A stretch of DNA of 43,815 nt, taken from the NCBI GenBank assembly GCA_913061115.1, contig CAJXTK010000006.1, positions 1 to 43,815 of the forward strand, written 5' to 3'. The notes beneath the pieces are model-generated. The model did not search any database and was not told the origin of the DNA. It saw nothing but the letters and a program-made list of their open reading frames with translations. The DNA is from an uncultured Haliea sp. GTDB taxonomy: Bacteria > Pseudomonadota > Gammaproteobacteria > Pseudomonadales > Halieaceae. Shown here piece after piece: positions 15,257-23,181 of the stretch; position 1 is the stretch's first letter, and the number at the start of each line of letters is the position of its first letter. The position numbers and the translations under genes were made by a program.

Positions 15257-16765
15257 TTATTTAACACGTTCGAAATCACCGGGCTTCCAGGATTTATCAA
15301 ACCATGGCTCGAGCGGCCCGTAGAGGCGCAGCAGCACGCTGTAACTCTTATCCGGCATGGTTTGTATCCAATTGCCTTCATGGCCTTTTGGTGCCTTTGG
15401 TCCAAACCACATGGTATAAGAGCCATCAGCGTTTGGTTTCACTGATGGATTATTACTATCAAGGCCTGCAAGTTTTTGATCGGTTTCGAGCATTGAGCGA
15501 TGCTGACCAGAGTAAACCATGAATGACCAAAAGTTGTTCGCAGGAATAGGGGCTGGCAGCGTTATCTTGTACGTATTTCCACCATCAAGGTATTCGCCAC
15601 TTGCATCTTTTGTGGCAAAGCCATAGGCAGATCCAGATCCCACTCTCGGAGCAGCCATGGCCGGAGTAATGCCTGTCGCTACATAGTGGAAAAAGATTCT
15701 GTCATCGAGCACGAGTTCACCGTTATTCATAAATTCTGAACTGCCGCCTACAAATGGTGAAGTCCATTTTCTGTCGGGATAGAAATAGACGCTCTCATTG
15801 CGTGGAGCATAGGACAGAGCTCGAGCAATAGTATTACCCACTGCCACGGCTTCGGTCAGTATGGTCTTCATGCGAGCATCTGGCTTAAAGGGCTGGCCCT
15901 TCTTGATGCCAATGGAGGCGAAAAGCCCGACTATTTCGGGGTTGAATGAGTCGGCCGGCTCGTACTGAATAACAGCGTTCAATTCTTCATAAAAGTCAAA
16001 GTTATTAGCATGCACCGTATTAAACTGCTTGCCTGATATATTGACAAAGCGCTGCTCTGGTGGACTTTTTTCTTCAGAAAGTGGGTATATTCGAAATTTT
16101 GCTTTTACACCTTTAACCGCACCCGCAACATCTCCGTCCTTAACAAAAGCACGCATCAGCATTAGGTTGCGATAACTCGGCGTTTTTGCAATAAAATAGC
16201 CATCCGGGATATCACCTTTGTAATCCGTGTGAACAAACAGATATTTGCCCCCTTCACCTTTATCAGGTCCGGTCACACCAACATCGGTTACCCAACGGAA
16301 GTATGCATCATCTACAGGACCGAGCACCCCTGGAGGAATGTCTACGACAAGAGGTCCATCTTTAACATCAATTTCCGCAAAGCTGTAAACAGTCGTTGAG
16401 TTTGGAGTTAAGAAAAGCGAGCGCGCATCCATAAGGTCTTCTGTAATACCTAAATCACCTGGCTGCACACCTGCCTGTATTAGGCCTTCCAGAAGAGCAT
16501 AGACTGAAGCTGCAGGAATACCTTTAAGAAAGGCTGTTGTCCCGCGAGACAAATCCAAGAAATCATAGGCCTTTTCGACAGTGGCGCTACTTGGCGCGCC
16601 ATCGAAAAACTCCAAATCGCCAAGGAATTCTGTTTGGACTTTATCCGGCGTTTTAACCGAGTCAGGGACTTTGGCCGCGTACTTAGGTTCCTGCGCTCCG
16701 GTTGTACTGGATATAATCAGCAATGTGCCGACGACTAGTGTTAGAAGTTGTTTTGTATATTTCAT
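15257..16765 (-). CDS. Secreted DUF1254/DUF1214 protein
   Basis: 502-aa periplasmic protein. ATG 16765 is preceded by GGAGCTCACCG. The signal peptide is MKYTKQLLTLVVGTLLIISS ending near TTGAQEP. The N-terminal DUF1254 part contains FLTPNSTTVYSFAEIDVKDG and VVDIPPGVLGPVDDAYFRWV. The C-terminal DUF1214 part contains YKITLPAPIPANNFWSFMVY and ends WIQTMPDKSYSVLLRLYGP, then PWFDKSWKPGDFE. These paired domains are widespread in marine and soil bacteria and lack a firmly established reaction. The gene is single, slightly AT-rich relative to neighbours, with a strong palindrome upstream. Confidence 0.88.
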   Translation of the reverse strand: MKYTKQLLTLVVGTLLIISSTTGAQEPKYAAKVPDSVKTPDKVQTEFLGDLEFFDGAPSSATVEKAYDFLDLSRGTTAFLKGIPAASVYALLEGLIQAGVQPGDLGITEDLMDARSLFLTPNSTTVYSFAEIDVKDGPLVVDIPPGVLGPVDDAYFRWVTDVGVTGPDKGEGGKYLFVHTDYKGDIPDGYFIAKTPSYRNLMLMRAFVKDGDVAGAVKGVKAKFRIYPLSEEKSPPEQRFVNISGKQFNTVHANNFDFYEELNAVIQYEPADSFNPEIVGLFASIGIKKGQPFKPDARMKTILTEAVAVGNTIARALSYAPRNESVYFYPDRKWTSPFVGGSSEFMNNGELVLDDRIFFHYVATGITPAMAAPRVGSGSAYGFATKDASGEYLDGGNTYKITLPAPIPANNFWSFMVYSGQHRSMLETDQKLAGLDSNNPSVKPNADGSYTMWFGPKAPKGHEGNWIQTMPDKSYSVLLRLYGPLEPWFDKSWKPGDFERVK

Positions 16766-16811
16766 CGGTGAGCTCCAAATTTTATGCATGATAAGCATAC
16801 ACAGAGATGAA

Positions 16812-16834
16812 AATTTTTAGTAGTGCTAAAAATT
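16812..16834. promoter_or_regulatory. Perfect 9-bp inverted repeat upstream of DUF1254 gene (operator candidate)
   Basis: AATTTTTAG (16812-16820), 5-bp spacer TAGTG, CTAAAAATT (16826-16834). It is centred about 58 bp upstream of the ATG at 16765, within promoter range. Symmetry and position suggest a dimeric regulator site; a terminator is unlikely because the stem is AT-rich and no gene ends just before it. The remainder of the 284-bp gap to the thiolase gene (16766-17049) shows nothing else. Confidence 0.4.
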
Positions 16835-17049
16835 GAACTTTCGAAACACGTGGTTTTTCAAATGCGGTAATACGGTTAACGAATGAATCAGGCAATCACG
16901 TGTAAAAGACCGCTAGGATCTACAATAAAATGGCGACACTGATCGAGATGTTTATGTCAGAGAAACATGGTTATCGGCAGGCGAAGGCGGGCAATGTAGG
17001 CGACTTAGCATGAGTGCCACGGTTAAAGGCATCTTTCAGGACGCTATGC

Positions 17050-18285
17050 CTACGCGCCTACACCCACCACAAAACTCACACAGGTCGTTGTGCTGCCGCC
17101 GACATTAAAGGTGATCATGTTTTCGGCGTCGGCAATTTGGCAGCCTCCCGCCTGTCCGCTCACCTGGTTGGCACAGTCTAGTACCATTCGCACACCGGTA
17201 GCGCCCACGGGGTGTCCCAGACCAATCAGTCCGCCGCTGGCGTTGATAGGGAAGCTGCCGTCTTTGGCAATGCGGCCTTCTTCTATCGCTTTCCAGCTTT
17301 CGCCTGGCGCGGTTAAACCACTGTGGTCGATAGCCATGTACTCGGTAACGGTAAAGCAGTCGTGGGTTTCCATGCCGTCAAGGTCCGTCAGCGCCTTAAA
17401 GCCTGCACGCTGCCGTGCATCATCTAGGGTGGCTTTAGCATGCGGGAATAATAGGGGCTGATCCGCCGAAAGCTGCAGTTTGGTTTCTAACAGGATAGGT
17501 GCTGAATGGTGACCCCAGCCCTTAACGCGCGGAATGTCGGCCAATGACAGCCCGTTGCGAGCGGCATAATTCTTCGCGGCGCTTTTACCGGCTAGAATGA
17601 TGCAAGCGGCACCGTCTGTAATTTGTCCGCAATCCATTTTTCGTACTGCACCGTCGATCACGGGATTCAATTTGTCGTTATTGCTGAAGCAACCTTCGGG
17701 GAAATGCCATTCGCGGCTTTGTGCATAGGGGTTTTGCTTGGCATTGCAAAAATTGATTTCTGCAATGGTGTTGAGGTGCTCACTGTTGATGCCATAGCGC
17801 TTATCGTACTCCCTTGTTATACGATCAAACATGTGTGGCCAGGGAAAGTCTGCGTTGTCGGCCTCATGCCCAATCCAGCGCGCTGCGCCCAGATACTCTG
17901 CGCCGGTTTGGCCGTTCACGTTGCGCATTAATTCAAGACCGAGAACGCAGGCCACATTGTAGTGCCCCGCCTCGATATCCCGCATAGCAGATAAAATTGC
18001 AATAGAGCCTGATGCACAGGCGGCCTCGTGTCGTGAGGTAGGCAGCGAAGCGAGCTCAGGATAAAGCTGCCCAAAAAAACCGCCGATCAGACCTTGCCCA
18101 GCGAACAGATCACCCACGAAGTTGCCTACGTGGCCCACGTCTATTTCGGAGGGCTCGATGCCGGCATTGTGTATGCCGCTTCGCAGTGCCTCTGCGAACA
18201 TGTCGTAGATCTGCAAATCTTCCCGCGCCCAATTGCGCGCAAAGTCGGTTTGTGCGCCACCTAAAATGTATATTGGCTGACTCAT
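17050..18285 (-). CDS. Acetyl-CoA acetyltransferase, SCP2/thiolase-like
   Basis: 411-aa-class thiolase starting MSQPIYILGGAQTDFARNW at ATG 18285, preceded by CAGGAGAC. The nucleophile region is RHEAACASGSIAILSAMRDI (Cys90) and the general-base region is SGGLIGLGHPVGATGVR (His357). The C-terminal motif is FNVGGSTTTC rather than the CGG loop of ordinary degradative thiolases, placing it with the SCP2-type/lipid-transfer-like thiolases seen in sterol side-chain breakdown. Predicted action: thiolysis of a 3-oxoacyl-CoA. It is a single gene, divergent from the carotenoid-oxygenase-like gene. Confidence 0.85.
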   Translation of the reverse strand: MSQPIYILGGAQTDFARNWAREDLQIYDMFAEALRSGIHNAGIEPSEIDVGHVGNFVGDLFAGQGLIGGFFGQLYPELASLPTSRHEAACASGSIAILSAMRDIEAGHYNVACVLGLELMRNVNGQTGAEYLGAARWIGHEADNADFPWPHMFDRITREYDKRYGINSEHLNTIAEINFCNAKQNPYAQSREWHFPEGCFSNNDKLNPVIDGAVRKMDCGQITDGAACIILAGKSAAKNYAARNGLSLADIPRVKGWGHHSAPILLETKLQLSADQPLLFPHAKATLDDARQRAGFKALTDLDGMETHDCFTVTEYMAIDHSGLTAPGESWKAIEEGRIAKDGSFPINASGGLIGLGHPVGATGVRMVLDCANQVSGQAGGCQIADAENMITFNVGGSTTTCVSFVVGVGA

Positions 18286-18503
18286 GATGTGTCTCCTGAG
18301 GGGCAACTGGATGTACGTGGCTATCAAAAGGCCAAGCAGCCGCGGGCAATACTAGAATAGTAGGGAAGTGTCAGCCTCCGAGCAAGGCGAACACGGAGGA
18401 CACGATAGTGCTACAATTTTGATTGGTTGCAGAAGGTTCCGCCAACGGTAGTGGTCGAGGTCAGTCCGCGTATCGCTTAGTGAGGGCAACAGGAGAACGG
18501 TTT
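18286..18503. promoter_or_regulatory. Divergent promoter region between thiolase and carotenoid-oxygenase genes
   Basis: 218 bp holding ribosome sites for both genes and a small perfect palindrome, TACTA-GAA-TAGTA (18350-18362), roughly mid-way. No clear -10/-35 pair was chosen. Co-regulation of the two divergent genes is possible but not shown. Confidence 0.3.
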
Positions 18504-20012
18504 ATGGCTTTAATGCGCGAATATCCGATCACCGAGCAGAGTATTGGCCCGGTTAGGGAGCTAGAGGGTACTCCGAGCTGGATCTATGAGCTGGACAATC
18601 CTTATCTGCACGGCGTTTATGCGCCCACAGTCAATGAGCTCCATGAAGAGAGTTTGGTCGTCACGGGCGCTTTACCCCGTGATCTCTCGGGTGCCTATTT
18701 TCGTAATGGCCCCAACCCCATGCACCAGCCCAAGAACCGCTATCACCCCTTTGATGGTGATGGCATGGTTCACGCGGTGTACTTCAGTGATGGTGCCGCT
18801 AGCTACCGCAATCGCTACGTGCAGACCGCGGCGCTTACACAGGAACTGAGCGTCGGAAAATCAATGTCCCCAGGTGTCATGGGCCCGTTTGATTACGATA
18901 TTTCCCGCTTTGGCATTAAAGACACGTCCAACACCGATTTGTTCTGGTACGCAGGTGACTTGATGTCGCTGTGGTATAACGCGGGCGACCCCTATCGGCT
19001 GGACAGCCTCAGTCTTGAAACTAAAGCGCACTATGACCTGGCAGGCCGCGCGCAACGCCGTATGTCGGCACACTCCAAAGTAGACTGGGCAACAGGCGAG
19101 CTGCTGTTCTTTGATTATGGCGATGAAGCTCCGTTTATGACCTATGGCGTCGCTGATCCCTCCGGCCGGTTAGTGCACGAAGTGGCTATTGATTTGCCGG
19201 GGCCCAGACTGCCACATGATTTGGGTTTCACCACTCACTACGCGGTCCTTCATGACCTGCCTTTCTTTCATGACATGGAAGTATTGCGCAAGCACAAGTA
19301 TCGGGTGCTGACATTTCACAAAGACATACCCACCCGTTTCGGCATTATTCCTCGTCGCGGACAAAGTAGGGATGTGCGCTGGTTCGAGTGTGAGCCTTGT
19401 TACATATTACACACCACTAACTGTTGGGAAGAGGGTGACTGGGTAGTGATGGACGGTTGTCGTTCAATCAATCCCATGCCTTCTGGTCAGTCTGGTGACG
19501 GTGAACTTGCATCCATGCTCGCCTACATGCGTCTTGAGGCAAACGCCTACCGCTGGCAGTTCAATCTAGTAACGGGTGAAGTCCGCGAAGGTGCCATCGA
19601 TGATCTCAATACGGAATTCAATAAATCAAACCCCATTTTTCATGGCGTAAAAAGTCAGTACTCCTACCATCAAAGAATTCCTTTGCTACACGAAGGCGGC
19701 CATACCCTTCGCTTTACTGGTTTAGTGAAATACAACAACGACACAGGACAGAGCACGCAGTGGGATTACGGTGAAGGCGTGTTCGGCAGCGAAGCAGTAT
19801 TTGCTCCGAAGCCCGGTGCAGACAGACGCTCAGCTGAAGATGACGGCTACGTTGTAACACTTGTCACCGACAGTAAAGACGCGACATCGCACTGCCTGGT
19901 GTTTGATGCCACCGATATTGCGCAGGGGCCCATTGCAAGCGTTGCTATGCCACACCGAGTGCCAGTGGGGTTTCATGCGACGTGGGCAGCGGGCGAAGAC
20001 CTGTACGGATAA
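18504..20012 (+). CDS. Carotenoid oxygenase (RPE65/lignostilbene dioxygenase) family protein
   Basis: 502-aa non-heme iron dioxygenase-fold protein. ATG 18504 follows AGGAG with 8-bp spacing; a frame extends to 18423 but without a better start. Family marks are GAYFRNGPNPMHQ, HPFDGDGMVHAVYF, and candidate iron ligands in AHSKVDW, LHDLPFFHD, YILHTTNCWEEGD and the terminal GFHATW. It has the length of bacterial carotenoid/stilbene cleavage enzymes. Substrate is not predictable: members split carotenoids, apocarotenals, stilbenes or isoeugenol. Being next to a thiolase and in an aromatic/steroid-like island suggests catabolism rather than pigment synthesis. Confidence 0.88.
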   Translation: MALMREYPITEQSIGPVRELEGTPSWIYELDNPYLHGVYAPTVNELHEESLVVTGALPRDLSGAYFRNGPNPMHQPKNRYHPFDGDGMVHAVYFSDGAASYRNRYVQTAALTQELSVGKSMSPGVMGPFDYDISRFGIKDTSNTDLFWYAGDLMSLWYNAGDPYRLDSLSLETKAHYDLAGRAQRRMSAHSKVDWATGELLFFDYGDEAPFMTYGVADPSGRLVHEVAIDLPGPRLPHDLGFTTHYAVLHDLPFFHDMEVLRKHKYRVLTFHKDIPTRFGIIPRRGQSRDVRWFECEPCYILHTTNCWEEGDWVVMDGCRSINPMPSGQSGDGELASMLAYMRLEANAYRWQFNLVTGEVREGAIDDLNTEFNKSNPIFHGVKSQYSYHQRIPLLHEGGHTLRFTGLVKYNNDTGQSTQWDYGEGVFGSEAVFAPKPGADRRSAEDDGYVVTLVTDSKDATSHCLVFDATDIAQGPIASVAMPHRVPVGFHATWAAGEDLYG

Positions 20013-20086
20013 GGTGCAGTGCTCTATTTTTGAGCGGCATTATATTGTGTCAGCAGTGCTGCCGCCGCGATGATTCTGTAGAGGTG

Positions 20087-21358
20087 TCAGCTCTGCGTAA
20101 ACACCGGCCAGCTGTCTACTATCGCGCCGTCGTCGTACACGGCTATATCACCAAACTGCAGAAACACATGCTCGCTCTGAGTGGGTCGCATAAAGACCCA
20201 GTCGTCGGGCTGTAGCCTGACACTGCTGGACCCGTTGAGCATTTCCTGATTGGTGGACCGCCCATACAGGGGGTGAAGGCTTAGACCCGGGGGTGACTCG
20301 GGTTTGGCCTTCCAGTAACCGCCGTAGATGAAAAACGCCTGCCGGCTATTGGGGTTAAACCAGCTTTGCAGTGATGCCAGTTTTTCAATGCCTGGAACCT
20401 CCGCTACCGGCAGTGATTTTAAAACCGGGGTGGCGATAAATGCCGCTGGCTCGTGATCTGCCAGCGTATCTAAGTCAAAATCGGTCGGCTTCACCAATGC
20501 CGAACCGGCGGACAACTCTGTCGCCACCTGGGCGCCAGTGTAACGCTGATAGGTGGGACTGCCCGCGGCATTGAGTGTCAGCCCCGACAGAGACCGCTGC
20601 AGCTGTCTTTCGGCAATGGTAACGAAGTTCTGATAGGTCTTCTGCACCGCGGAAAAAGCGGCCTCCGCGCCGCCTAGTAATCCGGGGTTCTTTGACACGT
20701 GTGGGTCGTAGCCCATAAAGCCGCTGAATTGCAGAAATGGTTCCCGCTCGATAATGTCCAGTGCCACTGCCAGTTGCTCTTCGCTTTTAATGCCGCCGCG
20801 ATGCAATCCGACATCCAGCTCTAGGTTAATCAGCATCAGTTCACCCCGTTGCCGTCCCAGTTCTGCGTACTGCATCAGCCTTACCGGTGAGTCCACTAGC
20901 CATTGCAGCTGATGACGGGCGTCAAACTGTGTTGTTCTGTGCTGCTGATAAAAGCGCGCGGCGGCGGCAACTGGCATTGGTTTGCCCAGTAGTACATCCG
21001 TATTAGGCAACTCGTTAGCAATGAGATTGAGAAAGGGTTGGTGAAAAACCATCAGCCGCTGCGTATTCGTATGTGACATCACCGCCTCTAACAGTGGCAC
21101 CGAGGGCAGCGATTTCGTGACCACGCGATAGTCGTAACGACCCACCAGGTGCTGATGCAAGACACTGGCGTTGGCCAGTAACTTCTGCTTGTCGATGATG
21201 AGCGTCGGTCGTGCTAACCCGGCTTTATCCAAAGCGTTACTTAGGGTCTGGAAATAGGCACTGTGTACGCCACCATTATCGCTATTTTTGGCGCGTAAGC
21301 CCCACAGTATACCAGCGCCACCGACGACGGCAGCAAGCAGTAGTTGACGACGTCTCAT
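20087..21358 (-). CDS. Exported PLP-dependent alanine-racemase-fold (DSD1/D-threonine-aldolase-like) enzyme
   Basis: 423-aa fold-type III PLP protein. After an N-terminal export segment (MRRRQLLLAAVVGGAGILWG, Tat-like arginines) comes ARPTLIIDKQKLLAN and the likely PLP lysine Lys82 in YRVVTKSLPS. Barrel strands LINLELDVGLHRGGI and GFMGYDPHVS follow, then a C-terminal beta domain (LQPDDWVFMRPTQSEHVFLQFGDIAVYDD). The usual RPHxKTHK motif of D-threonine aldolases is replaced, so chemistry may differ. ATG 21358 overlaps the stop of the preceding flavoprotein gene by 4 bp (ATGA), indicating translational coupling. An exported PLP enzyme is uncommon, though periplasmic racemases of this fold are known. 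Confidence 0.75.
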   Translation of the reverse strand: MRRRQLLLAAVVGGAGILWGLRAKNSDNGGVHSAYFQTLSNALDKAGLARPTLIIDKQKLLANASVLHQHLVGRYDYRVVTKSLPSVPLLEAVMSHTNTQRLMVFHQPFLNLIANELPNTDVLLGKPMPVAAAARFYQQHRTTQFDARHQLQWLVDSPVRLMQYAELGRQRGELMLINLELDVGLHRGGIKSEEQLAVALDIIEREPFLQFSGFMGYDPHVSKNPGLLGGAEAAFSAVQKTYQNFVTIAERQLQRSLSGLTLNAAGSPTYQRYTGAQVATELSAGSALVKPTDFDLDTLADHEPAAFIATPVLKSLPVAEVPGIEKLASLQSWFNPNSRQAFFIYGGYWKAKPESPPGLSLHPLYGRSTNQEMLNGSSSVRLQPDDWVFMRPTQSEHVFLQFGDIAVYDDGAIVDSWPVFTQS

Positions 21359-22725
21359 GCCGCTCCGCCGAATAGGGATGCCAGATAAGGGTTGAGAAAT
21401 TTAGCGCTAGGATCGAGTTGCTGACGCACTTCAACGAACGCTTCCCAGCGCGGATACATCTGTGCAAACTGAGCTCGCTTTACGCTATTGATCTTGCCCC
21501 AGTGTGGGCGGCCACCGTATTTTCTAAAGATTGGCTCGACGGCGTTGAACAAGGGTCGGTAATCTTCCGAGTGGAAGCGATGTACGGCAATTGACATGCT
21601 GTCGCGTTGGTAAAAAGGACTTAGCCAAACGTCATCGCCCTTCACATAGCGTACCTCAAGCGGGAAGAACACCGCCTTGTGGTGTTGTTCCAATACCTGC
21701 CGCACTTCGCGCAAGGCCGCCAGTCCCTGTTCTCGGGGAAGGTGATACTCCATTTCATTAAAGCGCACATTGCGTTCACTGGCGTAGTTGAGCCACGAGG
21801 CTTCCACAACGACTTCCCTATCCATTGTTGCGGCAATAGCCTTGATGGGCAGGCCGCGCAGGGTGTCAGACCAAGACAGGTAATCGCGAATCATTTTTAG
21901 GTCCTGCACTGACTCATTGCCATCGCTAACGGAGGTAGAAAATTTGTCCTCTTCGGTGATGTCGTGAGTGGACAGGAAGCAACGCTCGGAGAAGGGGATG
22001 TAATAGAACTCAAAATTACGGTGCTTGTTGGCAAGTTGATCTGCTTGGGCAAGGGTGTCTTCCCAATCCAAGATCCAGGACTCGCGTCGTGATCGGTAGG
22101 GTTGGGTATTTTGCATCTGGATTTTGGTGACAATCCCCAGTGCGCCGAGAGACAAGCGGGCTGCTTGGAACACCTCTGGATTGTTGTCAGCATCACACTG
22201 TATAAGTTCGCCGGTAGCAGTCACCATTTCTAGCCCGGTGACAAAGCTCGGCAATCCACCGATGTTGGCGCCGGTACCGTGGGTGCCCGTTGCGATTGCA
22301 CCGGCAATGACCTGCTCATCGATATCTGGCATGTTGATCAATGCCTGACCCACTTCATGCAGTGGTGCGCCCATGGCTGACATCTGGGTGCCGGCCTGAA
22401 ACGTCGCTCGCAGACGATCCGGATCGTGAGAGACAAGTCCACTGAGCCTGGCGAGGGACACAATTTGTCCGTCGGTGGGAACCAGAGGAGAGAAAGAGTG
22501 CCCAGCGCCAACCGGCCGAATTGGCCCCAAGCTCTCCGCCACCAGCTGTTGCAGTTCAGGCAGTGAAGCTGGGGCGAGGCGCGCGCTGGGGATACAGGAC
22601 TGTGATCCTGACCAGTTCTTCCACCCGATAACTCGCGCTGCTGCAGATTGGCTTAACATCCCTCCACCGAAACTGGCCGCGCTTAAGGCCGCAAAATATT
22701 TCAGTAGCTGACGCCTGTTTGGCAT
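21355..22725 (-). CDS. Tat-exported FAD-linked oxidase of the aldono-lactone/alditol oxidase family
   Basis: 456-aa VAO-family flavoprotein. The twin-arginine signal is NRRQLLKYFAALSAASFGGG. The FAD domain shows IRPVGAGHSFSPLVPTDG, where His76 is at the position that covalently binds FAD in alditol oxidases, and AGAIATGTHGTGANIGGL. The C-terminal lactone-oxidase domain includes RYVKGDDVWLSP, YGGRPHWGKINS and the end LDPSAKFLNPYLASLF. Substrate is probably a polyol or sugar lactone. The stop overlaps the PLP gene by 4 bp, and the gene begins 2 bp after the cytochrome c5 gene. The three form one tight operon, so electrons may pass to the cytochrome rather than oxygen. Confidence 0.85.
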   Translation of the reverse strand: MPNRRQLLKYFAALSAASFGGGMLSQSAAARVIGWKNWSGSQSCIPSARLAPASLPELQQLVAESLGPIRPVGAGHSFSPLVPTDGQIVSLARLSGLVSHDPDRLRATFQAGTQMSAMGAPLHEVGQALINMPDIDEQVIAGAIATGTHGTGANIGGLPSFVTGLEMVTATGELIQCDADNNPEVFQAARLSLGALGIVTKIQMQNTQPYRSRRESWILDWEDTLAQADQLANKHRNFEFYYIPFSERCFLSTHDITEEDKFSTSVSDGNESVQDLKMIRDYLSWSDTLRGLPIKAIAATMDREVVVEASWLNYASERNVRFNEMEYHLPREQGLAALREVRQVLEQHHKAVFFPLEVRYVKGDDVWLSPFYQRDSMSIAVHRFHSEDYRPLFNAVEPIFRKYGGRPHWGKINSVKRAQFAQMYPRWEAFVEVRQQLDPSAKFLNPYLASLFGGAA

Positions 22726-22727
22726 GA

Positions 22728-23072
22728 CTAACCGCCGCTCATGAAGGATATCAGTTTAGTGAAATCCTCTTCATTGCAATCGAAACACATGCCCATAGGA
22801 GGCATGCCCTTAAAGCCGTCGATAGTGTGTTCCAGTAGCACGGGAGTACCCTTTTGCAGGCGCGGGGCCCAGGCTTGCAGGTCGCCAGTCTTTGGTGCCC
22901 ATCCTGCGCCCTGCGCGTGACAACTGCGGCAAGAGCGATTGTACAGTTCTGCCACGCGGGCATCGGCGGGGGTGGTGGGTCCAGACAGCTGGCGCATGGG
23001 TTCACTGTCGCCAGAACAAGCGCAAAGCAAACTCAGAAATATCAGCAACAGAGGTGTGCGAATATCGAGCAT
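22728..23072 (-). CDS. Cytochrome c5-like lipoprotein
   Basis: 114-aa monoheme c-type cytochrome. The signal peptide has a lipobox (LLCAC; lipidated Cys19). The heme site is CRSCH (48-52) and axial Met candidates lie in GMPPMGMC. A second cysteine pair, MCFDCNEEDF (Cys96/Cys99), is the structural disulfide typical of cytochrome c5. The C-terminal helix FTKLISFMSGG completes the fold. It is predicted to be membrane-anchored in the periplasm. It is the first gene of the cassette with the flavoprotein (2 bp) and PLP enzyme, and a likely electron acceptor for the former. The start ATG 23072 lacks a strong ribosome site; the leader and lipobox decide the choice. Confidence 0.85.
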   Translation of the reverse strand: MLDIRTPLLLIFLSLLCACSGDSEPMRQLSGPTTPADARVAELYNRSCRSCHAQGAGWAPKTGDLQAWAPRLQKGTPVLLEHTIDGFKGMPPMGMCFDCNEEDFTKLISFMSGG

Positions 23073-23181
23073 AGAAATCCAGATTTAGAGCCAGTCGCCA
23101 GTATACGCAATAAAGAATGGCGATGGCAGTGGCGGGTCTCGCCTGTAACGGGCTCATTGCGGCCGCAGCAAGGCAGCCGTC

